NCBI GenBank assembly: GCA_947470805.1 | Contig: CANIVU010000006.1 | Location: 1 to 64,000 of the forward strand | DNA length: 64,000 nucleotides | Source: Acidobacteriota bacterium | GTDB lineage: Bacteria; Acidobacteriota; Terriglobia; Bryobacterales; Bryobacteraceae | Direction: 5' to 3' | Shown: piece after piece, positions 7,858 through 19,021 of the stretch | How the letters are laid out: each line of letters begins with the position of its first letter | Numbering within the stretch: position 1 is the stretch's first letter | The notes under the pieces: generated by a model | What the model saw: only the letters and a program-made list of their open reading frames with translations | What the model was told of the DNA's origin: nothing | Databases searched by the model: none | Translations under genes and position numbers: made by a program

Positions 7858-10152
7858 TTACTCCAGCCGGTAAGCGATCAGCGCATCCCCCGTCACGGGG
7901 TTATTAAAGAAGCCTCCCCCGGTGGCGGCAATGACCACATACTGCTTCCCATCCCGGCCCTCGAACGTCATCGGTGTCGCCTCCGCCGCCCCCGGCAGGC
8001 GTACCGTCCACAGCTCCTTGCCGTTCCGTCCATCAAAAGCCCGGAACCGCCCGTCATCAGTCGCCCCCACAAACACCAGCCCGGAGGCGGTCGTAATGGT
8101 GCCCCCATTCCCCGGCCGGCCGGTCAGGTTCTTCCCCTCCGGCAAGTTATCGGTCACGCCCAACGGCACCTTCCAGGCGATGTCCCCGGTATTCACATTC
8201 ACCGCCACCAGCTCGCCCCACGGCGGCTGCTGACAGGGCACTTGCTGCGGACCCAGCATCCGCACACTGAACCGCCCGCCACCGGAAAACCCCTCGTACG
8301 GTCCGCCCGGATCCACCCGGTTTCCCTGCCCCGCCGCCATCGCCGCGCCCGACTTTGGGTCGTGGTCCTGCAACCCAGACACCTGCCCCAGTTCGTTGAC
8401 GTTCACGAACAGCAGCCCCATCTGCGGATTCACCGATACCCCGCCCCAGTTCACGCCCCCATGATTCCCCGGGAACTGCACGCGCAACCGGTTATACGCC
8501 GGCGGCAAGTAAGGCCCGCCCGTCTGCATCCCCGTAAGTAATTTCCGGCAAGCCTTCTCAATCTCCGGGGTCACCGTCGCCACCTCGTCCGGCGAGAACG
8601 CCATCCGCGACAGCGGCGCCGGCTTCAAGGGAAACGGCTGGGTCTTCGACGCCTTTTCCAAAGGCACCTCGCTCGCCGCTACCGGGCGCTCTTCCACTCC
8701 ATATATCGGCCTCCCCGTCACCCTGTCCAGCAGGAATAACAGCCCGTTCTTACTCACCGCCGCTACGGCCGGGATCGTTTTGCCGCCCTGCTTCACGTCA
8801 AACAGCGCCGGCGCTGCCGTCAAATCGGTGTCCCAAATGTCATGGTGGACAACCTGGAAATGCCACAGGTACTTACCCGTGTTCGCATCCGCCGCCACCA
8901 GCGACGACCCAAACAAGTTATCCCCCGGGCGATCCCCGCCATACTGGTCGACCGATGGCGCGCCGAATGGCATATAGACAATCCCGCGCTTGGCATCCAC
9001 TGTCAAGAAAGTCCACACATTCACGCCCGACCGGTTCTTCCAGCTCTCCCCCGGCCACGTATCGTGGAACTTCTCCCCCGGCTGCGGCACGGAATGAAAG
9101 GTCCAAACCAGCCTGCCCGTCCGCATATCCCAGGCCCGCACATCGCCCGCCGGGCCGAGCGGCGGATTCTCCTGCGTCGTCCCGCCCGTGATTACCAGGT
9201 GCTTATAAACCAGAGGCGGCGAGGTTATCGCATTCCGTCCGGGAAGCCCGTGCATAATCGCTTCCGTGTTCAGGTTGATCACCCCGTTATCCCCGAACGC
9301 CAGATTCGGCTTCCCGGTCTTGGCGTCCAGCGAATACAGCTTCCCATCGCTCGACCCGAATACGACTTGCGCCGGCGTCTTCCCATCCCCCGGCCAGTAC
9401 TCGAGCCCCCGCGTCGCAGGAACGCCGGATGGTAGGGCGAAACTCCAAATCTCGCCTCCGGTAACCGGGTCCAACGCGGCCACGCGCTGGTAGGGCGTGG
9501 TGACATACATGACCCCTCGAATCACCAGCGGCGTCACTGAACTGGGCCGGAAACCGGTTCCGAACATTCCGCCGGCCCGAGGCCGCGCGCCGGCTGGTTC
9601 CGGCTCATCGCCAACGGGAGCATTCGGCGCCCGGCGTGCCGCCAACGGGGCCGCCGTGAATCCTTTGGGCCGCAGATGGTAAACCCAAGCCACCTTCAAT
9701 TTCGCCACATTCTCCGGGGTGATCTGCGCAAGCGGCGAGAACCGCATGGCCCCGGCGTCGTGGCCATAGGTGTGCCATTCGCGAGCGGTATCGGCGGGAA
9801 ACCCACCAGTGGGCATAGCAGCCTTCGCCGGCGCATCCGGCCCCACCGAACCGGCCGCCGTCGCGATGCCATCCGCACGGCCTTCCCCCGCCACGCCCGC
9901 CGCGCCGAAGTTGGCGACCAGATACCCCAGAATCGCCGTGAACTCCGCGTCTGTCCCCTGCGCGCCCAGGTTCACCATTTTGCCGATGGACTCGGTCCAG
10001 CCTACCTTCGAAAGGCGAAGTGAAACCGCCTGGTCGAGCGAGTGGCATTTCCCACAAACCCGGGAAGTCTCAGCCTTTCCTGGGCCCTCAGGCAGCACGG
10101 CGCCAGCAAGCGTAACGGCGAGTAAGAGAAAAATCGTGACGGGACGGATCAT
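7858..10152 (-). CDS. PQQ-dependent quinohemoprotein dehydrogenase
   Basis: A 764-residue exported protein with a signal peptide (RPVTIFLLLAVTLAGAVL) and a short N-terminal c-type heme segment, SRVCGKCHSLDQ (Cys33, Cys36, His37). The remainder is an eight-bladed quinoprotein propeller: EWHTYGHDAGAMRFSPLAQI and VAWVYHLRP near the start, DTDLTAAPALFD, and C-terminal ELWTVRLPG ... MTFEGRDGKQYVV. Related enzymes oxidise alcohols or sugars in the periplasm and pass electrons to the respiratory chain. The specific substrate cannot be read. The heme segment is N-terminal, whereas quinohemoprotein alcohol dehydrogenases carry heme at the C-terminus. The 3' end seeded the neighbouring repeat tract. 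It is transcribed divergently from the oxidoreductase at 10211. Confidence 0.88.
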   Translation of the reverse strand: MIRPVTIFLLLAVTLAGAVLPEGPGKAETSRVCGKCHSLDQAVSLRLSKVGWTESIGKMVNLGAQGTDAEFTAILGYLVANFGAAGVAGEGRADGIATAAGSVGPDAPAKAAMPTGGFPADTAREWHTYGHDAGAMRFSPLAQITPENVAKLKVAWVYHLRPKGFTAAPLAARRAPNAPVGDEPEPAGARPRAGGMFGTGFRPSSVTPLVIRGVMYVTTPYQRVAALDPVTGGEIWSFALPSGVPATRGLEYWPGDGKTPAQVVFGSSDGKLYSLDAKTGKPNLAFGDNGVINLNTEAIMHGLPGRNAITSPPLVYKHLVITGGTTQENPPLGPAGDVRAWDMRTGRLVWTFHSVPQPGEKFHDTWPGESWKNRSGVNVWTFLTVDAKRGIVYMPFGAPSVDQYGGDRPGDNLFGSSLVAADANTGKYLWHFQVVHHDIWDTDLTAAPALFDVKQGGKTIPAVAAVSKNGLLFLLDRVTGRPIYGVEERPVAASEVPLEKASKTQPFPLKPAPLSRMAFSPDEVATVTPEIEKACRKLLTGMQTGGPYLPPAYNRLRVQFPGNHGGVNWGGVSVNPQMGLLFVNVNELGQVSGLQDHDPKSGAAMAAGQGNRVDPGGPYEGFSGGGRFSVRMLGPQQVPCQQPPWGELVAVNVNTGDIAWKVPLGVTDNLPEGKNLTGRPGNGGTITTASGLVFVGATDDGRFRAFDGRNGKELWTVRLPGAAEATPMTFEGRDGKQYVVIAATGGGFFNNPVTGDALIAYRLE

Positions 10153-10210
10153 AGGACAGGTGGCACCATTCTATCCGCTTGTCAGGCATACAATCGAAAG
10201 GAGAACTACC

Positions 10211-11490
<1,280 letters not shown>

Positions 11491-11509
<19 letters not shown>

Positions 11510-13008
11510 CAGCGCTGCTGCTGGCCGCCGCCGCGACGCTCTCCGCGGCCGGCACCCGGAGTGTGTCCACGCCCACCCAGGCGAGGGCCCTCGGCATCCC
11601 GGCGGGCGGCGATCACCGCCACATCCGTGTCCGCACCTCCGCGAACGGCTTGGCGTGGTCCAACTGGCTCGAGACCACAACCGATCCTGAATCCGGGACG
11701 CTTATCTGGATCGAAACTCCCTTTCGTTACGCCGAAATCCAGGGCCTGCCGGACTCTGATCGCGTGCTGCTGATCGACCCTGGCGTTACGCCGCGCCAGG
11801 CCGCCGAGCCCGGTATCCAGGGGCGCGCCGCCTGGTGCCCGGCACCGTTCGTCTGTCCCAAAGGCGCCGGACCGACCACGACTCGGCCCACGCATCTGAT
11901 CGTCCACCATACCGCCAGCGCCAACAGCGCCACCGACTACGCGGCCCTGATGCGCTCCTTCTGGGAACTGCACGTGAAGGGCAACGGCTGGGCCGACATT
12001 GGGTACAACTTCCTGATCGACCCGGCCGGCACCGCGTGGGAGGGCCGGGGCGACGGGATTCTCGGTGCTCATTTCTCCGGCGTCAATACAGCCACCGCCG
12101 GCATATCCATGATCGGCACTTACACCGGCGTGGCGCCATCCGCTCCCGCTGTCGCCAAGTTAGTGGAGTTACTTGCCTGGCAGGCACAGAAGTATAACTT
12201 GGATCCCAATGGGGTGACGCTTCATGGCGCGAGTGGATTGGAGCTGAACGTGATCAGCGGCCACCGCGACGCGGGTCTCTCGCCGCGGGCCAGCGGCCGG
12301 ACCGAGTGCCCGGGCGTGGCGCTCTACCCGATGCTCCCCGATATCCGAGAGGCCGTGTGTCGTGCCACCGATGGCTGCACGCCGGTTCTCCTGCGGCCGA
12401 ATAGTTGTGCCAGTGCCACCGAGCCGTGCCTGTCGCGGTATGGCGTGGTGAACAGCGCCAACTTTGACAACCGGCCCGTGGCTTGCGGCTCTATTGCCGC
12501 GGCCTTCGGCGGCAACCTGGAAGGGCTCACCGTTCGCGTTAATGGGCGGGAGGCAACCGTCTTCGGCGGGAACACGAACCAGTTGAACTTCCTGGTTCCG
12601 GCCAACACGGAGCCCGGGACGAGCCGTCTTCAAGTGATGGATGGCGGTACCGTTCGGGCTGAAACGCTCATCTCGGTTACCGAGGTGGCCCCGGCGATTT
12701 ACGCCGCCGTGAACGCTGACGACCAGACCCTCAACTCTCCGTCAGCGCCGGTGGCGATTGGCCGTCCGCTGACCCTGTATTTGGCCGGTGCGATGTCCTC
12801 CCAGCCCTGGACCGCGACCGTCGGCGGCGCCGAAGCTGAAAAGCTGTATCTTGGGCCTGCGCCGGGCTTCCCTGGGTTGTGGCAAGCCAACATTGTCATT
12901 CCTCCCCCAGCCGCGTCTGATAGCGCGGTCTTGGAACTGATCCTGACTATCTCCGGCGTACCGAGCCGACCGTTATCGATTTCACTGAAGGGCCCTTCCG
13001 GCCTCTAG
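11491..13008 (+). CDS. Secreted PGRP-type N-acetylmuramoyl-L-alanine amidase with TIGR03437-like C-terminus
   Basis: The GTG at 11491 is chosen because it gives a clean signal peptide (MRSQGLTALLLAAAATLSAA); a TTG at 11476 is the alternative. The product is about 505 residues. Residues 130-290 form a peptidoglycan-recognition amidase: THLIVHHTAS, GWADIGYNFLIDPAGTAWEGR, HFSGVNTATAGISMIGTY, ISGHRDAG and TECPG, giving the His/His/Cys zinc set. From about 316, RYGVVNSANFDNRPVACGSI and VNGREATVFGGNTNQLNFLVP match the Solibacter-type TIGR03437 beta domain. It should cleave peptide stems of peptidoglycan outside the cell. It overlaps the preceding oxidoreductase and is 17 bp from the next one, so the three are probably co-transcribed. 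Confidence 0.87.
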
Positions 13009-13025
13009 AACTAGGTATTTCAACC

Positions 13026-14294
13026 ATGGCATCTCCTAACGACAAAATTCGCTTTGCTCTCATCGGCGCCGGAGGCATGGGCACCGGCGATGCGACCGAC
13101 TGCCTTTCCGTTGGCGGTACCGAGATCGCCGCCGTTGGCGACATTTATCAGGGCCGTCTGGAACGCGCCAAGGAGCGCTGGGGCAACCAGGTGTTCACCA
13201 CCCGCGACTACCGCGAGATCCTGGCGCGGAAGGACGTCGACGCTGTCATCGTTGCCACGCCCGATCACTGGCACGCCCAGATTGCCCACGATGCGCTGAT
13301 GGCCGGCAAGGACGTGTACGTCGAAAAGCCGATGGTCCACAAGTTTCCCGAGTGCAAGATGCTGATGGACGCACAGGCCAAAAGCGGCAAGATCCTGCAG
13401 GTGGGCAGTCAGTACGCGAGTGCTATGGTGTTTTTGAAGGCGCAGCAGCTGATTCAGCAGGGCGCGCTGGGCGAGTTGAACCTCGTTGAAGCGTGGCTCG
13501 ACCGGAACACCGCTCTTGGGGCTTGGCAGTACTCGATGCCGGGGCCGGACGCGACTCCCGAGCGGATCGACTGGGATCGTTTTCTGGGCAATGCGCCGAA
13601 GCATCCGTTTGACCCGATCCGGCTGTTCCGTTGGCGGAACTACCGCGACTACGGCACCGGAGTGAGCGGCGACCTGTTTGTGCACTTGCTGACGGGGTTG
13701 CACGTCGCCACCGGGTCACTGGGGCCGAACCGGATCTATGCGACCGGTGGTGTTCGCTATTGGAAGGACGGGCGCGATGCTTATGACGTTGTGCTGGCGC
13801 TGATGGACTATCCGAAGACGGCCAAGCACTCTGAGTTCACCTTCGCGTTGCGGGTTAACCTTGCCAGCGGCGCGGCGCCGCCGGAGCGGTTTGGGTTGAA
13901 GTTTGTTGGCTCCGAGGGCACGATGGAAGTGACCATGGGCGGCGTGACGCTTGACCGGAAGCCTCGGGAATCTGAGCCTGGCATGACCTTGGATAACTTC
14001 GACAAGGCGACGCAGAAGAAGATCCTGGCTGATTACCGGAAGAAGTACCCCACGCAGAAGCCGACGCCGGATGGCATGCGGCCGGATGGCACCGAGCGCT
14101 ACACGCCGCCGCGGAGCCACAATGCGCACGTCGATCACATTCAGAACTGGGTGACGGCGCTGAAGACGCGGAAGGGTTTCTTTGAGGATTCGACGTTCGG
14201 TTCGCGGACAGCGGGCCCGAGCCTGGCCGTCAACTTGAGCCTGGAGAACCAAGCAGCAATAAATTGGGACCCGGTTTCAATTCGGCTCGCGTAG
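13026..14294 (+). CDS. Gfo/Idh/MocA-family oxidoreductase, cytoplasmic paralogue
   Basis: A 422-residue paralogue of the 10211 gene. Both start the fold with PNDKIR-ALIGAGGMG-GDA and share WDRFLG-APK, FRWRNY-DYGTGV-GDLFVHL and RYWKDGRD. This copy starts directly at MASPNDKIR, with no Tat leader, so it should stay in the cytoplasm. It keeps the catalytic EKPM and the ATPDHWHAQIAHDALMAGKD signature. It follows the amidase gene by 17 bp. The plausible picture is one exported and one internal enzyme acting on related sugars, but the substrate is not identifiable. Confidence 0.9.
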   Translation: MASPNDKIRFALIGAGGMGTGDATDCLSVGGTEIAAVGDIYQGRLERAKERWGNQVFTTRDYREILARKDVDAVIVATPDHWHAQIAHDALMAGKDVYVEKPMVHKFPECKMLMDAQAKSGKILQVGSQYASAMVFLKAQQLIQQGALGELNLVEAWLDRNTALGAWQYSMPGPDATPERIDWDRFLGNAPKHPFDPIRLFRWRNYRDYGTGVSGDLFVHLLTGLHVATGSLGPNRIYATGGVRYWKDGRDAYDVVLALMDYPKTAKHSEFTFALRVNLASGAAPPERFGLKFVGSEGTMEVTMGGVTLDRKPRESEPGMTLDNFDKATQKKILADYRKKYPTQKPTPDGMRPDGTERYTPPRSHNAHVDHIQNWVTALKTRKGFFEDSTFGSRTAGPSLAVNLSLENQAAINWDPVSIRLA

Positions 14295-14369
14295 AACGTT
14301 CCGTTTCGGAACACCTCGACGTGGAATCAACGACTTAGCTTTGGCATCGGACGTGCAGTCTTAAGGGCA

Positions 14370-14552
14370 ATGAAGCTCTTGTTCTTTGTCCTCTGCGCTA
14401 CCCTACCGGTACTTCCCAATGCCATCCCGGCTGCTGACATCGCTGCAACGGTTCCTGGCCGCGCCCAACGCGGCACGCCGTTGCCGGTCAACGGCGTGCT
14501 GTTTGGCGCCGGCGTGCTTTTGATCGGGGCGCTGCGCATCCGGCCCGAATGA
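14370..14552 (+). CDS. 60-residue secreted mini-protein, possible sorting-signal relic
   Basis: A small ORF with a strong signal peptide (MKLLFFVLCATLPVLPNAIP) and a hydrophobic C-terminal segment, PVNGVLFGAGVLLIGALRIR, ending in Pro-Glu. The two hydrophobic ends with almost nothing between them resemble a PEP-CTERM-type precursor stripped of its passenger, or a tiny membrane protein. A strong intrinsic terminator starts 38 bp after the stop, which supports a real transcription unit. I do not recognise a family. Coding status is uncertain. Confidence 0.4.
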   Translation: MKLLFFVLCATLPVLPNAIPAADIAATVPGRAQRGTPLPVNGVLFGAGVLLIGALRIRPE

Positions 14553-14590
14553 GTTCGTTCGTTGTTTTCCTCCGAAGGTAGTAAAACTCC

Positions 14591-14624
14591 AGCCGCCGGG
14601 TGAAACCGGCGGCTTTTTTCTTTT
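14591..14624 (+). terminator. Rho-independent terminator
   Basis: AGCCGCCGG and CCGGCGGCT form a perfect 9-bp stem around GTGAAA, followed by TTTTTCTTTT. This is a textbook intrinsic terminator for plus-strand transcription, ending the unit that contains the mini-ORF and possibly the oxidoreductase operon. From 14625 to 14848 the DNA is more AT-rich than its surroundings, has no supported gene, and probably holds the promoter of the PEP-CTERM gene. Confidence 0.9.
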
Positions 14625-14848
14625 GAGTGAGTGGTCTTCGGAGTGCGTTAGCTCAGGACTTACAGGACCTATAGAACCTTCTATTTGTTTCCCGGTGTAA
14701 TAGACAGTTACACCCTTTCGCAATATCCTGATTTTCTCTATTCATCCGGCGTGCATGTATATTGTTCGGGCGACTATCGTTCCGATCTGCATTTCTACGA
14801 CGTTAAGCGCCGGAATAGACAAATCAATTATTGCGAAAGCGCATCTAC

Positions 14849-15652
14849 ATGACACAGAACTTGACTTTGCACAGAATCTCGATCCTTGCGCTCTTGGCCG
14901 CGTCCTCGACTGTTTGGGGTGGCACCATCGTCAACGGGAATTTCGAAACGGGCGATGTCACCGGCTGGACGGTCGGCGGCGGCTATCGTGGCAACCTCCT
15001 CAATGGACAGTTGGTACCGAGCAACTTTCTCTCTGGGGGACCCAATTACAGTTCCTCGATCGCGAACAACCACTCGGGGATTGTGACGCCAGGAACGGAT
15101 CCGAACACGGGTAACCAATTGAACCGGGTCTACTCCGGGAACTACTCCTGGCGGGTTGAGGACACTGTTAGCGGCGGGTACGCCTCGGTGATCAGCCAGA
15201 CTGTGAATAGCTATACATCATCCGACTTTTTCTTCGCCTGGGCGGCGGTTCTGGAAGGAGCGCACAATGCGACCGAGGCGGCCACGGTGATCATAACGCT
15301 TCGGGATCTGACCGATTCGGTGGACTTGATCGTTCGACAGTACAATGCGTCCAATACGGGGTCGGGCGTAGATGCCCGGTTTGTCGACAGCACAAGCACT
15401 ACCGGCTTCTTTTGGGCGCCTTGGCAGATCGAACAACTGACGCTTCCGCTGAATGCGATCGGTCATGATCTCAGACTGACTATTCTGGCTGCGGACTGCA
15501 ATCCGACCGGTCACACGGGCTATCTGTACCTGGACGGGTTCGGCGACGTAGCGCCGCCAGTGACGACGGACACGCCGGAACCGTCGACCTATGCGTTGGT
15601 CGGGCTGGGGTTGGCGGTTGCGCTGGGCAATCGAATGCGGCGCAACCGCTAG
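14849..15652 (+). CDS. PEP-CTERM sorting-domain surface protein
   Basis: The ATG at 14849 is chosen; the TTG at 14831 is less likely. The product is 267 residues. After a signal peptide (ISILALLAASSTVWG) comes a carbohydrate-binding-like beta domain typical of these proteins (GTIVNGNFETGDVTGWTVGG ... YSWRVEDT). The C-terminus is PEPSTYALVGLGLAVALGNR followed by basic residues, a classic PEP-CTERM signal recognised by exosortase for processing at the membrane. It is likely an exopolysaccharide-associated surface protein. No exosortase gene lies in the window, which is normal since the targets are scattered. It converges with the M14 peptidase gene. Confidence 0.92.
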   Translation: MTQNLTLHRISILALLAASSTVWGGTIVNGNFETGDVTGWTVGGGYRGNLLNGQLVPSNFLSGGPNYSSSIANNHSGIVTPGTDPNTGNQLNRVYSGNYSWRVEDTVSGGYASVISQTVNSYTSSDFFFAWAAVLEGAHNATEAATVIITLRDLTDSVDLIVRQYNASNTGSGVDARFVDSTSTTGFFWAPWQIEQLTLPLNAIGHDLRLTILAADCNPTGHTGYLYLDGFGDVAPPVTTDTPEPSTYALVGLGLAVALGNRMRRNR

Positions 15653-15656
15653 TTGT

Positions 15657-18110
15657 TTACTGCTTTTTGGCGGAGCCTAGGTAGAGGGCGTTCAGGAGCA
15701 GCTTGAACGTCCCGAAGGGCTGGCCACGGTGTTGGACGCGGAAACCATACATCACCACACGGCCCTTGCCGTAGGCGGCTTCGACGAGGATGCTCTTGCC
15801 GAGCACCGAGCGTTCGCCGCTGAGCCAGCCGCTGGCGAGGAGGTCGCGCCGGACGAAGTTGGCGACGGACTTGGCGGTTGGGCCGCTGACGTCCATGATG
15901 GGCCCGCCGTTGGAGAAGACCACCGCGTCTTTCGGCATGCCGAAGGCGAGGGGGTTCGTCGTATCCACCGTGGCGCGGAGGAGCGAGCCGGGGGAGTAGA
16001 AGCCGTTCTCTGAACCGCGGGCGGCGTTGCGAACGGGCAGGGCGAAGAACTGCATGGGGAGTTCGGAGGCGGTCGATAGAGTCACCAGCGTGCCGCCTTC
16101 GCGGACGAAGGAGTCCAGCGCGGCCACGCCCTGGGCGCCGATGCCGCCGACGTATTCGGGGCGCGGGCGTGGGCGGCCGCGGTTCGGGTTCGATCCTTCG
16201 CCTTCCTCGCCACCGCCGCCGTTGTCGCGGAGGCCGTGGAGGATGGAGTCGGTGGATTGTTGGGCGAAGAGGACCGTATCGAAGCGATCCTTGAGGCCGC
16301 CCTTTTGGAAGTCGGCGTTGTGGATGACGGTGTAGGGGACCTTGAACTCGTCGAGGAGCCACTGGGTCCAGCCGAGGTCCATGTTGCCGGTGTAGGGCTC
16401 GTAGACGGCCACGCGCGGCTTGTTGAGCTGCCAGGCGTAGCCGGAGGTGACCAGTTTGCCATCGGCGCTCCAACCCACCTTTTCGCCGTTGCCGAGCATC
16501 TTGGCGAGTTGGAGATACGATGAGTTGTCTTTGCTATCGAGGCGCCATTGGGCGGATGGCACCACGGCGGTTGATTCGAGTTGGGCGGTGTCGAAGCGGT
16601 CGTTGATGCGTTCGACGCGGACGCCCATTTGCATGGGGAGTGTCCAGCCGGCGACGTCGTAGGGACGCTTGGTGGGGCCGGTGGTGCCGCTGCGGAGCTC
16701 GGGGTAGGATTGGGGCTCCATGAGGTCGACCAGGTAGCTGCGGAAGGCCTGGCCGGCGAGCATGACGTAGCTGCCGGCGGGGTAGGACTTGTCGCCCATG
16801 CGGATTTCGGACTTCGCTTTTTTGACTTCGACACCGCCTAGCTGGAGGCGGCGGAGCATTTCGTTGGCGGTCCAGGGATCCCATTGGTCGGGCGGGACGA
16901 TGTAGGCGAAGGGTTTGGCGGTGTCGGCCATGGAGATGTTTTTCGTGGCGAGATCCCAGGCCTTGTAGATCCAGTGATCGGGCATGGAGGCGGCGAGGTT
17001 GAGGATGGCCATGTCGGCGGTCAGCATGTACTCGATGGCGTCGCGGGCGGTCCAACGGCCGCCCATCCAGGGGGAGTAGAAGATTGTCGGTTGCTTCGTC
17101 GGGATGCCGTTGGGGAAGCGTTCGGGGAGGTCGCTCAGTTTGTAGTCGCGCGGGATGGCATAGGGCTGCATGGCGGTTTCGGTGAGGATGCCGTGCATGT
17201 TGTGGAAGGCGGGCGTGGAGCGGAGGCCGCCGTTCCACCAGCCGTCGAAGCCGTAGTAGCTGAGCACGCCACCTTTGCCTTCGCGAGCGAAGCGTTCGCG
17301 CATGGCGCTACCGATGAGGTTGATGCCTTCCATGACGGGGGCGGGGATGGCGGGGTTGAGCGGTTCGGCGTAGGGGGGCACGAAGATGCGGGCCGGGAAG
17401 GCGGGCGCCTGGTGCTGGTTGTACATGATTTGGGGGAACCATTCCTGGAAGAGGAGCTTGCCGGTGTGGCGGGTTTCTTCGAGGTTGAACATGAACCAGT
17501 CGCGGTTGTTGTCGTGGCCGGCGTACTTCTGGTAGAGCTCCGGGAGGGCGGATTCTTCGTAGGGCGTGCCGACGTTTTTGCGATACCAGTGGGCGATCAG
17601 ATCCTGGCCGTCGGGGTTGGTGACGGGGACGTGGACGAGGATGACTTTGTCACGGATTTTGCGGATTTCGTCGGATTCGTCGCTGACCATGCGGAAGGCG
17701 AGTTCGGGGGAGCCTTGGGGGCAGGCGGCTTCGGAGGAGTGCATGCCGGCGTCGATCCAGACGAAGACTTTGCCCTCCTTGGAGATCTTGGTGGCTTCGT
17801 CCTTGGTGGCGAGGCCGAGGGCCATGCGGCGGTTCCATTCCTTGTACTTGTCGAGCTGGCGGATGTTTTCCTCCGAGCTGATGAGGGCGACGTACATGGG
17901 TTTGCCGGTGGACGTTTTGCCGTACTGGACCAGCTTGAGGCGGGGCGAGGCCTTTTCGAGCTTCTGGTAGTAGGTGATGATGTCGTTGTAGTCGGCGAGC
18001 TTGTAGTCGGTACCGGGGCGGTAGCCGAGGTGCTCGGTGGGAGTGGGTACGGCAGCCGCTAACGTGGAGACTGCGAGTAGCGCAAGAAATAAAGGGTGCC
18101 GGAGGGACAT
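15657..18110 (-). CDS. Secreted M14-family zinc carboxypeptidase, large form
   Basis: An 817-residue protein with a signal peptide (HPLFLALLAVSTLAAA). The M14 domain shows the zinc motif DAGMHSSEAA (His124, Glu127), VPVTNPDGQDLIAHWYRKNV, and NNRDWFMFNLEETRH. A later His in MYNQHQAPAFP is a candidate third ligand. The C-terminal half (from about residue 550) contains EPYTGNMDLGWTQWLLDEF and LDSFVREGGTLVTLSTASEL, consistent with the glutamine-amidotransferase-like domain seen in long bacterial M14 relatives. It probably trims peptides in the periplasm or outside the cell. It is divergent from aguB, with only 14 bp between the starts. Confidence 0.87.
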   Translation of the reverse strand: MSLRHPLFLALLAVSTLAAAVPTPTEHLGYRPGTDYKLADYNDIITYYQKLEKASPRLKLVQYGKTSTGKPMYVALISSEENIRQLDKYKEWNRRMALGLATKDEATKISKEGKVFVWIDAGMHSSEAACPQGSPELAFRMVSDESDEIRKIRDKVILVHVPVTNPDGQDLIAHWYRKNVGTPYEESALPELYQKYAGHDNNRDWFMFNLEETRHTGKLLFQEWFPQIMYNQHQAPAFPARIFVPPYAEPLNPAIPAPVMEGINLIGSAMRERFAREGKGGVLSYYGFDGWWNGGLRSTPAFHNMHGILTETAMQPYAIPRDYKLSDLPERFPNGIPTKQPTIFYSPWMGGRWTARDAIEYMLTADMAILNLAASMPDHWIYKAWDLATKNISMADTAKPFAYIVPPDQWDPWTANEMLRRLQLGGVEVKKAKSEIRMGDKSYPAGSYVMLAGQAFRSYLVDLMEPQSYPELRSGTTGPTKRPYDVAGWTLPMQMGVRVERINDRFDTAQLESTAVVPSAQWRLDSKDNSSYLQLAKMLGNGEKVGWSADGKLVTSGYAWQLNKPRVAVYEPYTGNMDLGWTQWLLDEFKVPYTVIHNADFQKGGLKDRFDTVLFAQQSTDSILHGLRDNGGGGEEGEGSNPNRGRPRPRPEYVGGIGAQGVAALDSFVREGGTLVTLSTASELPMQFFALPVRNAARGSENGFYSPGSLLRATVDTTNPLAFGMPKDAVVFSNGGPIMDVSGPTAKSVANFVRRDLLASGWLSGERSVLGKSILVEAAYGKGRVVMYGFRVQHRGQPFGTFKLLLNALYLGSAKKQ

Positions 18111-18124
18111 GAGACAATGCTACT

Positions 18125-19021
18125 ATGACCCCTGTTTCGCAGAGGCCGTTTCGCGTTGGATTGGTGCAGACAGCCTGCGCCGTCGACCCGGCTGAGAACC
18201 TAGAAAAAGCTGTTGGGAAGATCCGGGAGGCGGCCGCGGCCGGGGCCCAGATCATCTGTTTGCAGGAGCTGTTCCGATCGCAGTATTTCTGCCGGAAGGA
18301 GGATGCGGACCTGTTTGACCTGGCCGAGCCGATTCCGGGGGAGTCGACGGCGGTGATGGGGAAGATTGCCAAAGAGCTGGACGTGGTGATTGTGGCGTCG
18401 CTGTTTGAGAAGCGGGCCGAGGGGTTGTATCACAACACGGCGGCCATTTTGGACGCTTCCGGGGAGATGCTGGGGGTGTATCGGAAGATGCACATTCCGG
18501 ACGATCCGCTTTACTACGAGAAGTATTACTTCACGCCGGGGGACCTGGGTTTTAAGGCGTGGGATACGAAGTATGGGCGGATTGGCGTGTTGGTTTGTTG
18601 GGACCAGTGGTATCCAGAGGGGGCGCGGCTGACGGCGATGCAGGGGGCGAACATTCTGTTCTACCCGACGGCGATTGGCTGGCATCCGGGGGAGAAGGCA
18701 GAGTTCGGGCCGCGGCAGTTGGATGCGTGGCAGACGATTCAGCGGAGCCATGCGATTGCGAACGGGATTTACGTGGCCGCGGTGAACCGGGTGGGTTTTG
18801 AGCAGGGCCCGGACGATACCGGGATTGAGTTCTGGGGGAATTCGTTCCTGGCCGATCCGCAGGGGCAGGTGTTGGCGAAGGCATCGGTGGACCGGGAAGA
18901 GATTCTGGTACACGAGTGCGACCCGCGGGAGATGGACACGGTGCGGCGGAATTGGCCGTTTTTCCGGGACCGGCGGATTGACCACTACGAGGGGATTACG
19001 AAGCGATGGCTGCAGAAGTGA
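18125..19021 (+). CDS. aguB: N-carbamoylputrescine amidase
   Basis: A 298-residue member of the nitrilase/carbon-nitrogen hydrolase superfamily that hydrolyses N-carbamoylputrescine to putrescine, ammonia and CO2. The catalytic triad is visible as Glu in IICLQELFRSQYFC, Lys in YRKMHIPDDPLYYEKYYFTP and Cys in IGVLVCWDQWYPEGAR. FYPTAIGWHP and NGIYVAAVNRVG are typical of the plant/bacterial AguB group. Length matches the family. It overlaps aguA by 16 bp, so the last two steps of putrescine synthesis from arginine via agmatine are coupled. No arginine decarboxylase lies in the window. Confidence 0.95.
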   Translation: MTPVSQRPFRVGLVQTACAVDPAENLEKAVGKIREAAAAGAQIICLQELFRSQYFCRKEDADLFDLAEPIPGESTAVMGKIAKELDVVIVASLFEKRAEGLYHNTAAILDASGEMLGVYRKMHIPDDPLYYEKYYFTPGDLGFKAWDTKYGRIGVLVCWDQWYPEGARLTAMQGANILFYPTAIGWHPGEKAEFGPRQLDAWQTIQRSHAIANGIYVAAVNRVGFEQGPDDTGIEFWGNSFLADPQGQVLAKASVDREEILVHECDPREMDTVRRNWPFFRDRRIDHYEGITKRWLQK

